Source: AP-15 sp963698995 (GTDB lineage: Bacteria; Pseudomonadota; Alphaproteobacteria; ATCC43930; CGMCC-115725). From it: a stretch of DNA of 64,000 bases. Shown here piece by piece: positions 45,880 through 56,566 of this stretch (within the stretch, counting starts at the first letter, position 1; every line of letters starts with the position of its first letter). The notes beneath the pieces are model-generated. The model saw only the letters and a list, made by a program, of their open reading frames with translations. It was not told where the DNA came from and did no database searches. Position numbers and translations under genes: made by a program. The DNA is taken from contig CAVOTD010000007.1 in assembly GCA_963698995.1 (NCBI GenBank), forward strand, positions 310,001 to 374,000, written 5' to 3'.

Positions 45880-46643
45880 AGCATCGAGGCAGCGGGTGAT
45901 CGCGAAGTCGTTTTCGCATCGATCTCCGCCTCGTTGAGGAGCTGCGGCCGAGCAGCGCGGCGCATGAGCCACATGACGCCCAGAAGATCGACGATTCCGA
46001 CACCGAGGCGGTCGAAGACGCCATATTTTGAGACACCCCGCCGGCGCGGCCGGTGATTGACCGGCACCGAATGCACCCGCCCGCCCTCGCGCAACACCAA
46101 CGCGGGAAGGAACCGGTGCATATGGTCGAAATAGGGCAGATCCAGAAAAAGCGCACGCGGAAACAACTTCAATCCGCAACCGGTGTCCGGTGTACCATCC
46201 CCGAGCAACCGCCGGCGTATCCGGTTGGCGATGCGCGATGCCGAGCGCTTTTCCCAGCTGTCCTGCCGCTTCTCACGACAGCCGTTGATCAGCACCGGCA
46301 CAGTTCCCGAGGCCGCGAGGCCCTGCCGCCATAGTTTCGGAATATCGGCGGGGTCGTTTTGGCCGTCTCCATCGAGCGTTGCCACCCAAGCCGCCCGCGC
46401 CGCCCTGACGCCGGTGCGAATCGCTGCGCTCTGACCGCAGCTTCGTGTGTGGCGTGCCAATCGAAGGCGCAGCGTCTCGGCTCCAATCCGCCCGATTTCG
46501 GCAGCGCTCGGATCGTCGCTGCCGTCATCGATGAAGATGACCTCGTAATCAATGAAACCGTCGAGTGCGGCGCGAATCTCGCCGACTAGCGGGGCGATGT
46601 TCTCGGCCTCGTTCTTTACCGGAATGACGATTGAAAGATCCAT
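45876..46643 (-). CDS. Family 2 glycosyltransferase (DPM-like)
   Basis: A 255-residue cytoplasmic GT-A enzyme. It has MDLSIVIPVKNEAENIAPLV, YEVIFIDDGSDD, GQSAAIRTGVRAARAAWV and TLDGDGQNDPADIPKLW, the dolichol-phosphate mannosyltransferase-like pattern, and GDGTPDTGCGLKLFPRALFL near the end. It probably transfers a sugar to a lipid carrier. It overlaps the TVP38 gene by four bases, so they form an operon. Confidence 0.88.
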   Translation of the reverse strand: MDLSIVIPVKNEAENIAPLVGEIRAALDGFIDYEVIFIDDGSDDPSAAEIGRIGAETLRLRLARHTRSCGQSAAIRTGVRAARAAWVATLDGDGQNDPADIPKLWRQGLAASGTVPVLINGCREKRQDSWEKRSASRIANRIRRRLLGDGTPDTGCGLKLFPRALFLDLPYFDHMHRFLPALVLREGGRVHSVPVNHRPRRRGVSKYGVFDRLGVGIVDLLGVMWLMRRAARPQLLNEAEIDAKTTSRSPAASML

Positions 46644-46800
46644 GAAGTCGAACCGTTCGCGACTGTATCACGTTGGTTGAGCGAGAACCGGCTATCCGAT
46701 GCGCTTCTGGACGCATCATGTTAGCGACTATTTTGGAATTTGTCGTGCCCGCTCGAATATCGGGCGTCGCTCGGCCAGCAACGCTCGACCGGTTGAGACC

Positions 46801-48219
46801 TCAGCGATCGATCCAGGCAATCCTGAGTACGTTGGTGGCGCCGGGCGTGCCAAACGGGACACCAGCGGTGATGACGACGCGCTGGCCGGGTTCGGCGACC
46901 CGTTCGCGGTGGGCGATCCGCACGGCCTGTTGCACCATGTCGCCAAAGCTCTTGACGTCGCGGGTGTGCACGCAATGGGCGCCCCACAACACCGCGAGGC
47001 GCCGCGCCGTGCCGAGGTTCGAGGTCAGCACCAGGATCGGGGCCTCTGGGCGCTCGCGGGCGGCGCGCAAGGCGGTCGCACCAGAGGTCGTGTAGGACAC
47101 GATCGCCGCCGCGCCAACGAGGCTCGCGACCTGGCGGGCGGCGGCGCTGATCGCATCCGGAGCCGTGTGCTCGTGCTCGATGCGGGCGCCCTCCAGGATC
47201 GAGTAGTAGAGCGGGTCTTCCTGGACCCGACAGGCGATACGGTTCATGATCGCGACCGACTCGACCGGATATCGTCCGGCTGCCGTCTCGGCCGACAGCA
47301 TCACCGCGTCGGCGCCCTCATAGACCGCGGTCGCAACATCGGAAGCCTCGGCGCGAGTCGGCGTCGGCGACGCGATCATCGATTCCAGCATCTGGGTCGC
47401 CACGATCACCGGCTTTCCGGCAATCCGGCAAGCGTGGACGACTTGCTTCTGAACGCTCGGCACGTCCTCTGGCGGTATCTCGACACCGAGATCGCCGCGC
47501 GCGACCATCAGCCCGTCGGCGAGTTCGATGATTTCCGGCAGGCGCTGGATGGCGGACGGCTTTTCGAGCTTGACCATGACCCCGGCGCGACCGCCAACCA
47601 GCTTGCGGCCCTCGGCGACATCCTCGGGGCGCTGAACGAAGGAGAACGCCACCCAATCGGCGCCGTGTTCGAGCGCGAAGGCGAGATCGGCGCGGTCCTT
47701 CTCGGTGACCGCCGAAAGCGGCAGCACGGCATTCGGCACGTTGACGCCCTTGCGGTCGGAAAGCGATCCTCCGACCAGACACAACGTATCGGCAAACCCG
47801 GCGCCGCACGTCTCAACCCGGAGCCGCACCTTGCCATCATCGACGAGCAGCTCGGTCCCCGGACATATCGCCTCGAATATCTCGGGGTGTGGCAAAGGCG
47901 CGCGGCTGCGGTCGCCGGCCTGCCGATCGAGGTCGACACGAAAGTGTTCACCGGCGCCGAGCTCGACCCGGCCCTCGGCGAAGGTGCCGAGGCGCAGTTT
48001 TGGTCCCTGCAAATCGGCGAGGATACCGATCGGCCGCCCGGTTGCGCCCTCGGCGGCGCGGATGGCCTCGAAGCGGGTTCGGTGGTCGTCATGAGTACCG
48101 TGGCTAAAATTCAGCCGGAACACATCGACGCCGGCGTCGAACAAGGCACGGATCTTTTCGGTTGTCGAACTCGCGGGCCCGAGTGTCGCGACGATCTTTG
48201 CGCTGCGCCGGCGCCTCAT
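46801..48219 (-). CDS. pyk: Pyruvate kinase
   Basis: Makes ATP and pyruvate from phosphoenolpyruvate. The product has RSAKIVATLGPASSTTEKIR, GVDVFRLNFSHGTHDDH, GRPIGILADLQGPKLRLGTF, VMVKLEKPSAIQRLPEIIEL, MVARGDLGVEIPPEDVP and GKPVIVATQMLESMI. Length 472 residues is normal. ATG 48217-48219 has a GGAG six bases upstream; an ATG 18 bases earlier is possible. Confidence 0.95.
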   Translation of the reverse strand: MRRRRSAKIVATLGPASSTTEKIRALFDAGVDVFRLNFSHGTHDDHRTRFEAIRAAEGATGRPIGILADLQGPKLRLGTFAEGRVELGAGEHFRVDLDRQAGDRSRAPLPHPEIFEAICPGTELLVDDGKVRLRVETCGAGFADTLCLVGGSLSDRKGVNVPNAVLPLSAVTEKDRADLAFALEHGADWVAFSFVQRPEDVAEGRKLVGGRAGVMVKLEKPSAIQRLPEIIELADGLMVARGDLGVEIPPEDVPSVQKQVVHACRIAGKPVIVATQMLESMIASPTPTRAEASDVATAVYEGADAVMLSAETAAGRYPVESVAIMNRIACRVQEDPLYYSILEGARIEHEHTAPDAISAAARQVASLVGAAAIVSYTTSGATALRAARERPEAPILVLTSNLGTARRLAVLWGAHCVHTRDVKSFGDMVQQAVRIAHRERVAEPGQRVVITAGVPFGTPGATNVLRIAWIDR

Positions 48220-48237
48220 ATCCATCTCCGTGCCCAA

Positions 48238-48533
48238 ATCGCCTTAGTTGACCTCCAGGATCCGCCCCGAAGTCGCTGATGTTGATCAAGTCCGGTCCGC
48301 CGACCACCGGTCGCCCAAAATCGGCCAAAAAATCGCATTGCTTACTGTCCGAATGCGCGCTTTCGCCCTCACCCTGTCGGATGAAGATTGCCGGATTCGA
48401 TGGTGATGGGTCACGTTAACATTCAACTTGCCAAGGCTGCCGTCATTTCATATCGAGCCGCTGGTGAAAGTCGGTCATAGGTTTGCTGCGCGGCTGTCGG
48501 GTCTGAAGAGGGCTTCGAAGGGAGAAAGGTGTT
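48238..48533. other. Divergent intergenic region between pyk and an htrA gene
   Basis: About 300 bp between two divergent genes, so promoters for both should lie here. I see no strong -35/-10 pair. No gene is recognisable. Confidence 0.35.
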
Positions 48534-50014
48534 GTGACATTTTTCGGCCCCCGGGCCTTGATGCATACGGTATTTCTGACGTTGTCGCTGAGCGTGGTTG
48601 TGCCGAGCCGGGCCGAGCCGCCGGAAACACCCTTTTCGGAAATTTTCGCTCAGCTGGCCGCCAGGCTGGTCGGGGTCGTCGTCAACATTTCGACGACTCA
48701 GGCGACGGCAGCTGCCGGCTGCCAAAGGAGCACCGGAAGCACCGCCACCTTCGCCCGGAGCGCCGCTCGACGAACTGTTCCGCGACTTTTTTGGCGAGAA
48801 GGGGGGCCATGGCGGGCCCAATCCATCGGCGCCGCGGGTGGCATCGCTTGGTTCGGGGTTCATTATCGACCCATCCGGGCTCGTCGTTACAAACAATCAC
48901 GTCATCGCCAACGCCGAGCAGATCACTGTGACCTTATCAGATGACACAACCTTGCAAGCCGAAGTCATCGGGCGCAACTCGGTAACCGATCTGGCGCTCC
49001 TCAAGGTCGAGGCGAAAGGCACCATTGCCGGCCGCAATGTGGGGAGACTCGAACAAAACAAAAGTCGGGGATTGGGTGCTCGCAATCGGCAATCCCTTTG
49101 GCCTCGGCGGCTCGGTAACATCGGGCATTATTTCGGCAACGGCGCGCGATATCCATTCCAGTCCCTACGACGATTACCTACAGACCGATGCGTCGATCAA
49201 CCGCGGCAATTCCGGCGGGCCGATGTTCAACCTCGCCGGCGAGGTCATCGGGATCAACACGGCGATCTTTTCGCCCTCGGGCGGCTCGATCGGCATCGGG
49301 TTTGCCATCCCGTCGACGCTAGCCCGGCCGATCATTGATCAGCTGAAGGCCACCGGAAAAGTGGAACGCGGCTGGATCGGGGCACGGATTCAGCCCGTGA
49401 CCGAGGAAATCGCCGAGGCCGTCGGGCTTGACAAGGGTCGCGGGGCGATGATCGCGGCGGTCGATCCCGCCAGCCCTGCGGCCCAGGCAAAGTTGCAGCC
49501 CGGAGATGTGATCCTGACCTACGACGGCAAGCCGATTGACCGCAGCCGACAACTGCCTCGGCTGGTTGCCGACACACCGCCCGAGACACCGGTCAAGCTG
49601 ACGATGTGGCGGGACGGCAAGGAGCAGGAGATCGAACTCAAGGTCGCGGGGTTAAACCCGAACCGCCCGGCGCCGCCGCCGCCGGAACCGGAAAAGCCGA
49701 AACCGCCGCCGAGCGTCGACGCGCTCGGCCTCAAGCTGACCAAGCTCACCCCCGAACTGCGTAAGCAATTTTCGTTGGCCGATACAGCGAAGGGCGTCGT
49801 CATTACCGAGGTTCCGCAAAACAGTCCGGCGGCCGCCCAAGCGTTACGCCCAGGCGACCTCGTGATCGCCGTGGGTCACGAGACGGTCGGGGCGCCCGAG
49901 GAGGTGCAGCAGAAGGTCGCCGCTGCCAAAAAAAACGGGCACAAAAACGTGCTCGTCCGTGTCGAGCGCGAGGGCAATTCTCGCTTTATAGCGCTGCCGC
50001 TCGAAGCTGGATGA
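48534..50014 (+). pseudogene. HtrA/Deg-family serine protease, frameshifted
   Basis: A periplasmic Do-like protease. A signal-like N terminus (MHTVFLTLSLSVVVPSRAEP) begins at GTG 48534. Near 48718 and 49025 the frame moves forward twice. The triad is kept across the frames: TNNHVIANAEQ, NSVTDLALLKV and INRGNSGGPMFNLAGEVIG. Two PDZ domains follow (AAVDPASPAAQAKLQPGDVI, TEVPQNSPAAAQALRPGDLV). The 49025-50014 frame alone lacks the His and Asp. The second Deg gene at 56567-58213 is intact, so this one could be lost. The end lies near the C terminus of the convergent oxidoreductase. Confidence 0.75.
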
Positions 50015-50036
50015 AGACCGGCAGTCAGCGCATCCG

Positions 50037-53000
50037 CTACTCGGCTGCCATCGCGTGGGACGGTAGCGGTGACCGTAAACGGGCGATGAGCAAGGCCTCC
50101 TTCGCCTGGTGCGCGCGAGATTTGCTTCCCTGACATGGCCGAAACCGCGAATTTCGAGTGGTAGGGCGGCGAGCTCGACGGCTGTTGCATGATTGGCCGT
50201 CGACAAATGGGCCAGGATTTGGTCGAGGATCGCCTCATACTCGCCGATCAGCCGCCGTTCAGCGCGCCGTTCTTCGCTGCGGCCAAAAATGTCGAAGGGC
50301 GTGCCGCGCAAGCCGCGCAGCCGGGCGAGGAGGCGAAACACGGACAGCATCCAAGGACCGAAGGCGCGCTTGCGGAGATGGCCGGTCTGAGGGTCGCGAT
50401 CACCGAGAAGCGGCGGCGCCAAATGGAAATGCAGCTCGTAGGGGCCGTCGAAGCGATCGGCGACCCGCTTCAGGAAATCGGTTTGCGTGTAGAGCCGGGC
50501 GACCTCGTACTCGTCCTTGTAGGCCATTAGCTTAAACAGAGCACGGGCGACCGTCTCGGTCAGGAGTGTCTCGCCTGGGAGGTTCGCGGCCTCGGCGTCG
50601 CAGATACGCCCGACCAGCCTAGCATAACGGGTTGCATAGGCGCCGTTCTGATACTCGGTCAGGAATGTGACGCGGCGATCGATCACCTGTTCGAGGGTTT
50701 CGGAAAGACGGTGCGTCTCGGGCATTGCGCCGCGCGGGGTCGCGCGGGCCTCGACAAGCGCGGGATCGATGGCGGCGCGCCGTCCCCACCGAAATGCGCG
50801 TTGGTTGAATTCGACGGCGACGCCGTTTAACGCGATCGCCCGCTCGAGGGCGTCGGCGGACAACGGCACCGCTCCGCGCTGATAGGCATAGCCGAGCATG
50901 AAAAGATTGCTCGCGATCGAATCGCCGAAGAGGCCGCTGGCATAGCTGGTGGCATCGATAAACTCGGTGTCGGCCGCTCCGGTTGCCTCGGCAATGCTGC
51001 GCTGCAGCTCTCGGCCGGGGAAGGTGAGATCGGGGTTTCGCGTGAAGTCACCGGTGATGGTCTCGTGACTGTTGACGATCGCGCGGCTATGGCCGGGCTG
51101 CAGCTTTGACAACGCATCGGCGCTTGCCGCGACCACAAGATCGCACCCTAGCAGCAGGCGGGCGCCGCCGGCGGCAATGCGCACCGCATGGATTGCCTCG
51201 GGCCTGCGGGCGATCCGCACATGGCTGTAGACGGCGCCGCCCTTTTGGGCGAGGCCGGTCATGTCAAGAATTGTGCAGGCTTTTTGTTCGAGATGCGCCG
51301 CCATGCCGAGCAGCGCACCGATCGTGACGACCCCGGTTCCGCCGACGCCGGTGACAAGGATGCCGTAAGGCTCGTCGAGGGCGGGGTGGGCCGGCCCGGG
51401 GAGCGGCGGCAGCTCGTCCTCGCCGAGATCCCCGCCTTTGGGCTGCTTCAGCGAGCCGCCATGCACGGTGACAAAGCTCGGGCAGAAGCCTTCGACGCAG
51501 GAATAGTCCTTGTTGCAGTTCGACTGATCGATTGCCCGCTTGCGGCCGAACTCGGTTTCGACTGGCACGACAGAAAGGCAGTTAGAAGTTTTTGAGCAAT
51601 CCCCGCAGCCCTCGCAGACGAGGTCGTTGATAAAGACCCGCTTGGCCGGGTCCGGAAAGCGGCCGCGCTTGCGGCGGCGGCGTTTCTCGGCCGCGCACGT
51701 CTGGTCATAAACAATGGCGGTAACGCCGGTGATGTCGCGAAGCTCGCGCTGAACCGCATCGAGATCCCCGCGATAGCGCACTATCGTTCCTGGCGCGAAG
51801 TCGACGCCGGACGGGTATTTGTCGGGCTCGTCGGTCACGACGGCGATCTGCCGCACCCCTTCGGCCGCGAGCTGGCGAGTCAATACCGGCACGGTCAAGC
51901 CGCCGTCGATCGGCTGGCCGCCGGTCATCGCCACGGCGTCGTTGAACAACAGCTTGTAGGTGATATTGACATTGGCGGCGACCGCGGCACGGATCGCCAG
52001 CACGCCCGAATGGGTGTAGGTGCCGTCGCCGAGATTGGCAAATATATGCGGCGTGTCAGTAAACGGCGCCTGGCCGATCCAAGGCACACCTTCGCCACCC
52101 ATTTGCGTAAAGGTCGCGGTCGACCGGTCCATGAACTGCGCAAGATAATGGCAACCTATGCCGGCGACTGCGCGGCTCCCCTCCGGCACCTTGGTCGAGG
52201 TATTGTGCGGACAACCCGAGCAGAAATAAGGGGTGCGACTGAACGGCACGACATTGCCGACGAGTTGGCGTTCCTTTGCCTCGAGGAAAGCGAGGCGCTC
52301 GGTAATCCTCGGCGAGGTATGAAATCGGGCGATGCGTTGTGCGATGACGCGGGCGATCTGTGCCGGCGTCAATTCGCCGTTTGACGGCAGGATCCAGTTG
52401 CGGTTCTCGTCAAACTTGCCGATGACCCGCGGGCGGACGTCTTCACGCCAGTTGTAAAGTTGTTCCTTAAACTGGTTCTCGATGACCGCGCGTTTTTCTT
52501 CGACGACGAGGATTTCCTCGAGACCCTCCGCGAAGTGGCGGATGCCCTCGCGCTCGAGTGGCCACGACATCGCTACCTTGTAGAGGCGAAAGCCGATCTC
52601 GGCGGCATGCTCGTCGTCGATGCCCAAATCGTCGAGCGCCTGGCGTACATCGAGATAGGATTTCCCGGCGGTTACGATGCCAAACCGCGGTCGCGGGCTG
52701 TCGATGACAATCCGGTCAAGGCGATTGGCCCGCGCGAACGCCAGCGCGGCGTAGAGCTTGTATTTGTGCAGCCGATATTCCTGATCGAGCGGCTGATCAG
52801 GCCAGCGAATATTGAGCCCGCCAACAGGCATCTCGAAATCGTCGGGCAATGCGATATCGATCCGCTCCGGACCGACCTCGACTGAGGCCGAGCTGTCGAT
52901 GGTTTCGGCAATTGTCTTGAAGGCGATCCAACAGCCGGAGTAGCGCGACATCGCCCAGCCGTAGAGGCCGAGGTCGAGGATCTCCTGCACTCCCGACGGG

Positions 53001-53515
53001 TTCAACACCGGGATCGACGCATCCATAAACGCGTATTCGGATTGATGCGGCAGAGTCGAAGATTTGCAGGTATGGTCGTCGCCGGCGAGGAGCAGGACCC
53101 CGCCATGGGGGGCCGACCCGGCAGCATTGCCATGCTTGAAAACATCACCGCTGCGGTCGACTCCTGGTCCCTTGCCGTACCACAACGCGAAGACGCCGTC
53201 ATATTTGGCGCCTGGGAACAGGCCGATCTGTTGGCTCCCCCAAACCGCCGTCGCTCCGAGCTCCTCGTTGATAGCCGGCTGAAAGCGGATGTGGTTGCGC
53301 TCAAGAAACCGGCGGGCGCTCCACAGGCCCTGGTCGAACCCGCCCAGAGGCGAACCGCGATACCCCGAAATAAAGCAAGCGGTGTTGAGACCGGCTGCGG
53401 CGTCGCGCTGGCGCTGCATCATCGGCATGCGCACCAGCGCCTGGGTGCCGGTCAGATAGACCCGTCCCCTCTCGAGCGCGTATTTGTCATCGAGAGTGAC
53501 CGCCGCCAGCGCCAT
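50037..53515 (-). CDS. Indolepyruvate ferredoxin oxidoreductase-family protein (fused, C-terminal frameshift)
   Basis: A single chain of about 1,160 residues fusing the thiamine-binding and gamma-type parts of 2-oxoacid:ferredoxin oxidoreductases. It has NTACFISGYRGSPLGGFDQG, GDDHTCKSSTLPHQSEYAFM, FCSGCPHNTSTKVPEGSRAV, a thiamine block NLGDGTYTHSGVLAIRAAV, cluster cysteines VCEGCGDCSKTSNC and LVTGVGGTGVVTIGALLG. It activates aromatic or branched 2-oxoacids, with ferredoxin as acceptor. Near 50100 the reading frame changes: HQAKEALLIARLRSPLPSHA and a stop at 50037 lie in another frame, while the open frame runs on to 49844 into the htrA gene, which is artefactual. Confidence 0.88.
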
Positions 53516-53782
53516 CGCGACCTCCGAACCTCGCCATAACCTTCAGGAAACGTGGTGTTTCCTCAATGGCTGCTCAATGACGCCCACCGCCGATTTGGGA
53601 AAAGGAAAGGAATTGCCGCGATCGCCGAAATTTTAAGGCCGGAAATGATCTGACGCCCGCCATCGGCGAAACGACCGACCACCAGGCGCTTACGTCCCGA
53701 CCCGATACTGATTGCGGCACCAGCCGTCGAAGAGTAATTGAGAAACTCTGGGATCCGGATCCCGATGTTTTTGGTCGCCGCC
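53516..53782. other. Divergent intergenic region
   Basis: 267 bp between the leftward ferredoxin oxidoreductase gene and the rightward FAD oxidase gene. Only shadow frames are visible. Promoters for both should lie here; none is clear to me. Confidence 0.3.
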
Positions 53783-55181
53783 ATGCCCGCATCCGCCCTC
53801 CGTCGAGAGCCCCTCGCGCCATCGCTGCTCGGCGGGTTGCGCGAGCTCCTCGGCGACCGGCTCTCTACTTCGGCGGCGGTCTGCGCCCAGCATGGGAAGG
53901 ACGAATCCTGATCATGCTCCGCATGCCCCGGATGCGGTCGCCTTTGCCCGCAGCACCGAGGAAGTTTCGGCGATCGTGCGGCTGTGTGCCGACCATAAGA
54001 CGCCGGTGATCGCGTTCGGCACCGGCAGCTCACTTGAAGGACACGTGGCGGCCCTGGCGGGCGGCGTCTCTGTCGATACCTCGCAGATGAACCGGATTTT
54101 GCGCGTGCAGGCCGAAGATCTCGACGCCAGTGTCGAGGCCGGTGTCACGCGCAAGCAGCTGAACGAGCATTTGCGCGATACCGGCCTGTTTTTCCCGATC
54201 GATCCCGGCGCCGACGCCTCGCTCGGCGGAATGGCCGCAACTCGCGCCTCGGGCACAAACGCCGTTCGTTACGGCACAATGCGCGAGAACGTGCTGGCGC
54301 TGACCGTGGTGCTCGCCGACGGCCGGGTTATTCGGACCGCCCGTCGCGCCCGCAAATCGGCGGCAGGTTACGACTTGACCCGCCTGTTTGTCGGGTCTGA
54401 AGGAACGCTTGGCATCATCACCGAACTGACCCTGCGACTTTATGGAATTCCCGAAGCGGTCTCCGCGGCGGTCTGTGCTTTTCCGAGCATTGAAGGCGCT
54501 GTCGACACGGTCATTTTGACCATTCAGAGCGGTGTGCCGGTGGCGCGGATCGAGCTGCTCGACGAGGCGCAAATCGCGGCAATAAACAAATATTCAAAAC
54601 TCGATCATAAAGTGGCTCCCACCTTGTTCTTCGAGTTTCATGGCTCGCCGGCCGGCGTGGCGGAACAGGCCGAGATGGTGAAGGCGATCGCGGGTGACCT
54701 CGGCGGAGACGATTTCCGCTGGGCGACGACCTCCGAAGAGCGTTCGAAGCTCTGGCAGGCACGGCACGACGCCTATTATGCCGCGCTGGCGCTGCGCCCC
54801 GGTTCCAAGGGCTTTGCCACCGATGTTTGCGTGCCGATCTCGCGGCTCGCCGAGTGCATCAGCGAGACCAAGCGGGACCTCGCGCAATCGCCGCTTCCGT
54901 ATGCTTTGGTCGGTCATGTTGGCGACGGCAACTTTCATCTCGTCTTCATGATCGACCCGGATCGGCCCGAAGAGCTGGCCGAAGCAAACCGGCTCAATGA
55001 CCGCATGGTCGCACGAGCGCTGGCGATGGAGGGCACGAGCACCGGCGAGCACGGGATCGGGTATGGCAAGATGGAATTCCTGGTTGCCGAACACGGTGAG
55101 GCGGTCAGCGTCATGCGGATGATAAAAAAGGCGCTGGACCCAGACGGTATTCTCAATCCCGGGAAAATTTTGCGCGTCTGA
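53783..55181 (+). CDS. FAD-linked oxidase, D-lactate/glycolate dehydrogenase type (frameshifted N terminus)
   Basis: A GlcD/Dld-like flavoprotein of about 466 residues. The first frame from ATG 53783 gives LRELLGDRLSTSAAV and QHGKDES, then stops. The +1 frame from about 53910 continues HAPHAPDAVAFARSTEEVSA and GTGSSLEGHVAALAGGVSVD, GADASLGGMAATRASGTNAV, LFVGSEGTLGIITELTLRLY, HVGDGNFHLVFMIDPD and GTSTGEHGIGYGKMEFL. The substrate is probably a 2-hydroxyacid such as D-lactate. It is distinct from the GlcD at 41155 and has no GlcE/F partner nearby. Confidence 0.85.
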
Positions 55182-55464
55182 CCGGTGGCCGAGCCGCAGC
55201 CGGGCGGGTGTTTCGCCAAAATGCGTTGTCGAACGAACAAACTTGCTTACCTGTTGACGGACTTACCGCTATTATGAAGTATCTGCAAACCGGCTCGGGG
55301 TGCGGTGCTCTTATGTGGCTTCGGCGAGTTGCCGGGCTGCGAGCGTAGCCCTAGCCGTCGTTTTCCAACCCGTGATGCTCAGCGGCGTCGAATTGACGCC
55401 GTACAGTAGATCTGCGAGTGCAGATCAGCACGACACAACAAGGCTACAGCCAAGAGCTCGTCGC

Positions 55465-56451
55465 ATGGAAAGATCAAGTAAAAGAGGAAAAATACCCCAG
55501 CAGGACTGGCCCTCGATCACAATGAGATATGAAGCCGGAGAGACTTTAGCTAGTATCGCCCGGACCTACGACTGCTCGCCGCCGGCAATCAGTTATATCT
55601 TGAGCCGAAGCCGGGTGCGTGAAGCGACCGCGGAAAGTACAGAGCAGAGCGCGATCGGCGCTGGGCAACCGCAATTGGTCAAAGGCTCCACAACCGAAAT
55701 ATCGGCCACAATTGCGCCAGGGGGCGAGGCAAAGCTCGAGAAAATCGGCGGCGCAGAGACTGCAGCGCCGCCGAGCTCCGAGGAAGTTGAGGGGTTGGGT
55801 CGTGAGCCGCCGCGAGACGAGCCGGGGCATGCCTCTGACAGCGCGGCGGACGCATTCGACAGTGGCTCGGTAATTGTCGTGCAACAAACCGCGGGTCATG
55901 CCGACCGCATGGCAAACGGAACTTCGCCGGAGACCCACCGCCCTGACGGCGCGTTATCGCAAAGCGGCGAGCCGCGGCGCACCCTTCATCTCTCGCTTTC
56001 ACAAGAGGATACTCATCGCCCGAACCCGCAACCACATGGCGCGGTCGGCTCCAGCACACCCGAGCGCTCGCCGGTACGGCCGTCAGGCGGCCAGCAAAAC
56101 GGGTTGTCTTTGCCCGTCGGTCAACTGAGCAACTCCCCGGATACAACGGCCGCGTATGGCGGAGCAATTCGCCCGGTGCCGGAACCTCATCGGGCAAGAG
56201 ACGGCGGCGCATTCATCGATCAGGTGTTGCGCGCGCGTGTTGAGGGGGACATCGCAGTGTTCCTTGCGGCGTTTGACGCCGCGCTCGCGGATGACACGCT
56301 CGAGAGCCGTAGCGGACTGCGTGAGGCGACAGATCGATTGCTGCGGGCTGGCGCCCGCACGCGGATCGAGCTCGAGCGCCTCGAAGCGCGCATCCCGTTG
56401 GCGGTCCGTGACAATGGCGGGCGGCCGTCACCGACTTGGCGCCCGCGCTGA
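55465..56451 (+). CDS. HTH-domain protein, unassigned
   Basis: A protein of 328 residues from ATG 55465 (MERSSKRGKIPQQDWPSITM). The N-terminal block RYEAGETLASIARTYDCSPP and ISYILSRSRV is a resolvase- or Hin-like helix-turn-helix. The middle is low-complexity and disordered (Pro, Ser, Gln, Glu). A C-terminal helical domain follows (FIDQVLRARVEGDIAVFLAA, EATDRLLRAGARTRIELER). I recall similar proteins in Rhodospirillales of unknown function. A frame extends upstream to 55300 without domain content. Confidence 0.6.
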   Translation: MERSSKRGKIPQQDWPSITMRYEAGETLASIARTYDCSPPAISYILSRSRVREATAESTEQSAIGAGQPQLVKGSTTEISATIAPGGEAKLEKIGGAETAAPPSSEEVEGLGREPPRDEPGHASDSAADAFDSGSVIVVQQTAGHADRMANGTSPETHRPDGALSQSGEPRRTLHLSLSQEDTHRPNPQPHGAVGSSTPERSPVRPSGGQQNGLSLPVGQLSNSPDTTAAYGGAIRPVPEPHRARDGGAFIDQVLRARVEGDIAVFLAAFDAALADDTLESRSGLREATDRLLRAGARTRIELERLEARIPLAVRDNGGRPSPTWRPR

Positions 56452-56566
56452 GCCATCGTCATCGGCGGTTGCCCGATTACGGACTCAGGGGCGACCCTGC
56501 CTCTGGAGCCGTGGCCCTCAGAGGAAGGGCCGCCCAATCGGCAGCGCCCGGCTTCACCTTGCCGAC

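Noticed and set aside
49844..50036. C-terminal extension of the ferredoxin oxidoreductase
   Set aside because: It lies antisense to the htrA gene; another frame carries the natural ending at 50037.
55240..55285. TTGACG and TATTAT as a promoter
   Set aside because: The spacing is only about ten bases.
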